Shown here: in pieces, positions 63,594-64,000 of the stretch | How the letters are laid out: each line of letters begins with the position of its first letter | Numbering within the stretch: position 1 is the stretch's first letter | Source of the DNA: Alcanivorax hongdengensis A-11-3 | GTDB lineage: Bacteria > Pseudomonadota > Gammaproteobacteria > Pseudomonadales > Alcanivoracaceae | Length of the DNA stretch: 64,000 bases | Direction: 5' to 3' | Assembly (NCBI RefSeq): GCF_000300995.1 | Contig: NZ_AMRJ01000010.1 | Span: forward strand, 1 to 64,000 | Program-made: the position numbers and the translations under genes | Notes under the pieces: model-generated | Databases searched by the model: none | Seen by the model: only the letters and a program-made list of their open reading frames with translations | Told to the model about the DNA's origin: nothing

Positions 63594-64000
63594 ATGAGGT
63601 TCAGTCTGGAAGGTCTGCGTGAACTGCACCGGCTGTCGTTAATGCCCACGGACGACTTTGCGCAGCTTTACCAGGCCTACCTGGAGGTGGGCTGTCGCAT
63701 GCTGGGGCTGTCGGTGGGTATTGTCAGCCGTATCCGCGACCAGGATTACCAGGTGCTGGCGGTGCAGCCCGCCGATGATGGCATCCGGGCCGGCGATCAT
63801 TATGCGCTGGGCGACACCTACTGTTCGGCGGTGGTGAAAAAGCGCGGCAGCGTGGCACTGCACCATGTCGGTGAGCTGGAGCACATGCTCAACCATCCGG
63901 TGTATCTGGCCAAGCAGCTGGAGTCCTACATTGCCACGCCGATCTTTGTACAGGGGCGCATCTTCGGCACCCTGAACTTCAGCGATGTGACGCCCCGGGA
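63594..64000 (+). CDS. GAF-domain protein, partial (cut by window end)
   Basis: An open frame of 135 codons without a stop, running off the window. It starts at ATG 63594 with GAGGTG upstream. The sequence (MRFSLEGLRELHRLSL, then a helical EVGCRMLGLSVGIVSRI, ALGDTYCSAVV and YIATPIFVQGRIFGTLNFSD) is a GAF sensory domain from about residue 20. Such domains usually lead into a GGDEF or histidine-kinase output; that part is outside the window. Confidence 0.8.
   Translation, partial: MRFSLEGLRELHRLSLMPTDDFAQLYQAYLEVGCRMLGLSVGIVSRIRDQDYQVLAVQPADDGIRAGDHYALGDTYCSAVVKKRGSVALHHVGELEHMLNHPVYLAKQLESYIATPIFVQGRIFGTLNFSDVTPR

Overview
The window is a stretch of bacterial chromosome, GC-rich with long dense genes and short gaps. 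Gene content (yggS-proC-yggT divergent from pilT-pilU, slyX, trxC, yaeQ, uvrD, a pstSCAB-phoU operon behind a PhoB box) points to a Gammaproteobacterium. The mix of an ACR3-type arsenic operon, TRAP transporter parts, acyl-CoA enzymes, periplasmic LigE and REP-type repeats fits a marine Alcanivorax-like or Pseudomonas-like lineage. The taxonomic placement is inference from gene content only.

Layout. 0-12 kb: an orphan hypothetical gene, a single-chain biotin-dependent acyl-CoA carboxylase, a secreted ATP-dependent DNA ligase (LigE type), a lipoprotein 5'-nucleotidase/cyclic phosphodiesterase, a secreted two-OB-domain protein, a cardiolipin-synthase-like phospholipase D, a thioesterase and a quinone oxidoreductase. 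12-31 kb: a penicillin-acylase-family lipoprotein, a MerR regulator, an EphD-like hydrolase/dehydrogenase fusion, an M24-like protein, an MscS-type channel, a predicted diiron hydrolase, a GGDEF/EAL protein, UvrD and a Tat-exported TRAP binding protein.

31-40 kb is the accessory core: an integron. A complete integron integrase (IntI, minus strand) has a LexA-type SOS box just before its start codon. It faces a candidate attI, an attC-only mini-cassette and nine further cassettes, each closed by a recognisable attC site. The cassettes are AT-rich relative to the chromosome. They encode a VOC/glyoxalase-fold protein, two single-TM proteins with a similar beta-rich domain, two tiny membrane proteins, a DUF3800 protein and a large OLD-like ATPase-TOPRIM protein. 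Two adjacent cassettes are related to each other and carry no convincing gene. One cassette leader is interrupted by an intact IS3-family element with a -1 frameshift site. The DUF3800 and ATPase-TOPRIM cassettes look like candidate anti-phage genes.

40-54 kb: a CPBP-family membrane protease, a LysR/FAD-monooxygenase divergent pair, a thioesterase with TRAP DctM/DctQ permease genes, pstS-pstC-pstA-pstB-phoU under a perfect tandem PhoB box, and an arsenic operon (arsR-arsC-ACR3-arsH). 54-64 kb: glutathione transferase, thioredoxin 2, HdeD-like and YaeQ proteins, a Gdt1/UPF0016 manganese exporter preceded by a yybP-ykoY manganese riboswitch with a readable expression platform, slyX, pilU-pilT, yggS-proC-yggT, and the start of a GAF-domain protein cut by the window end.
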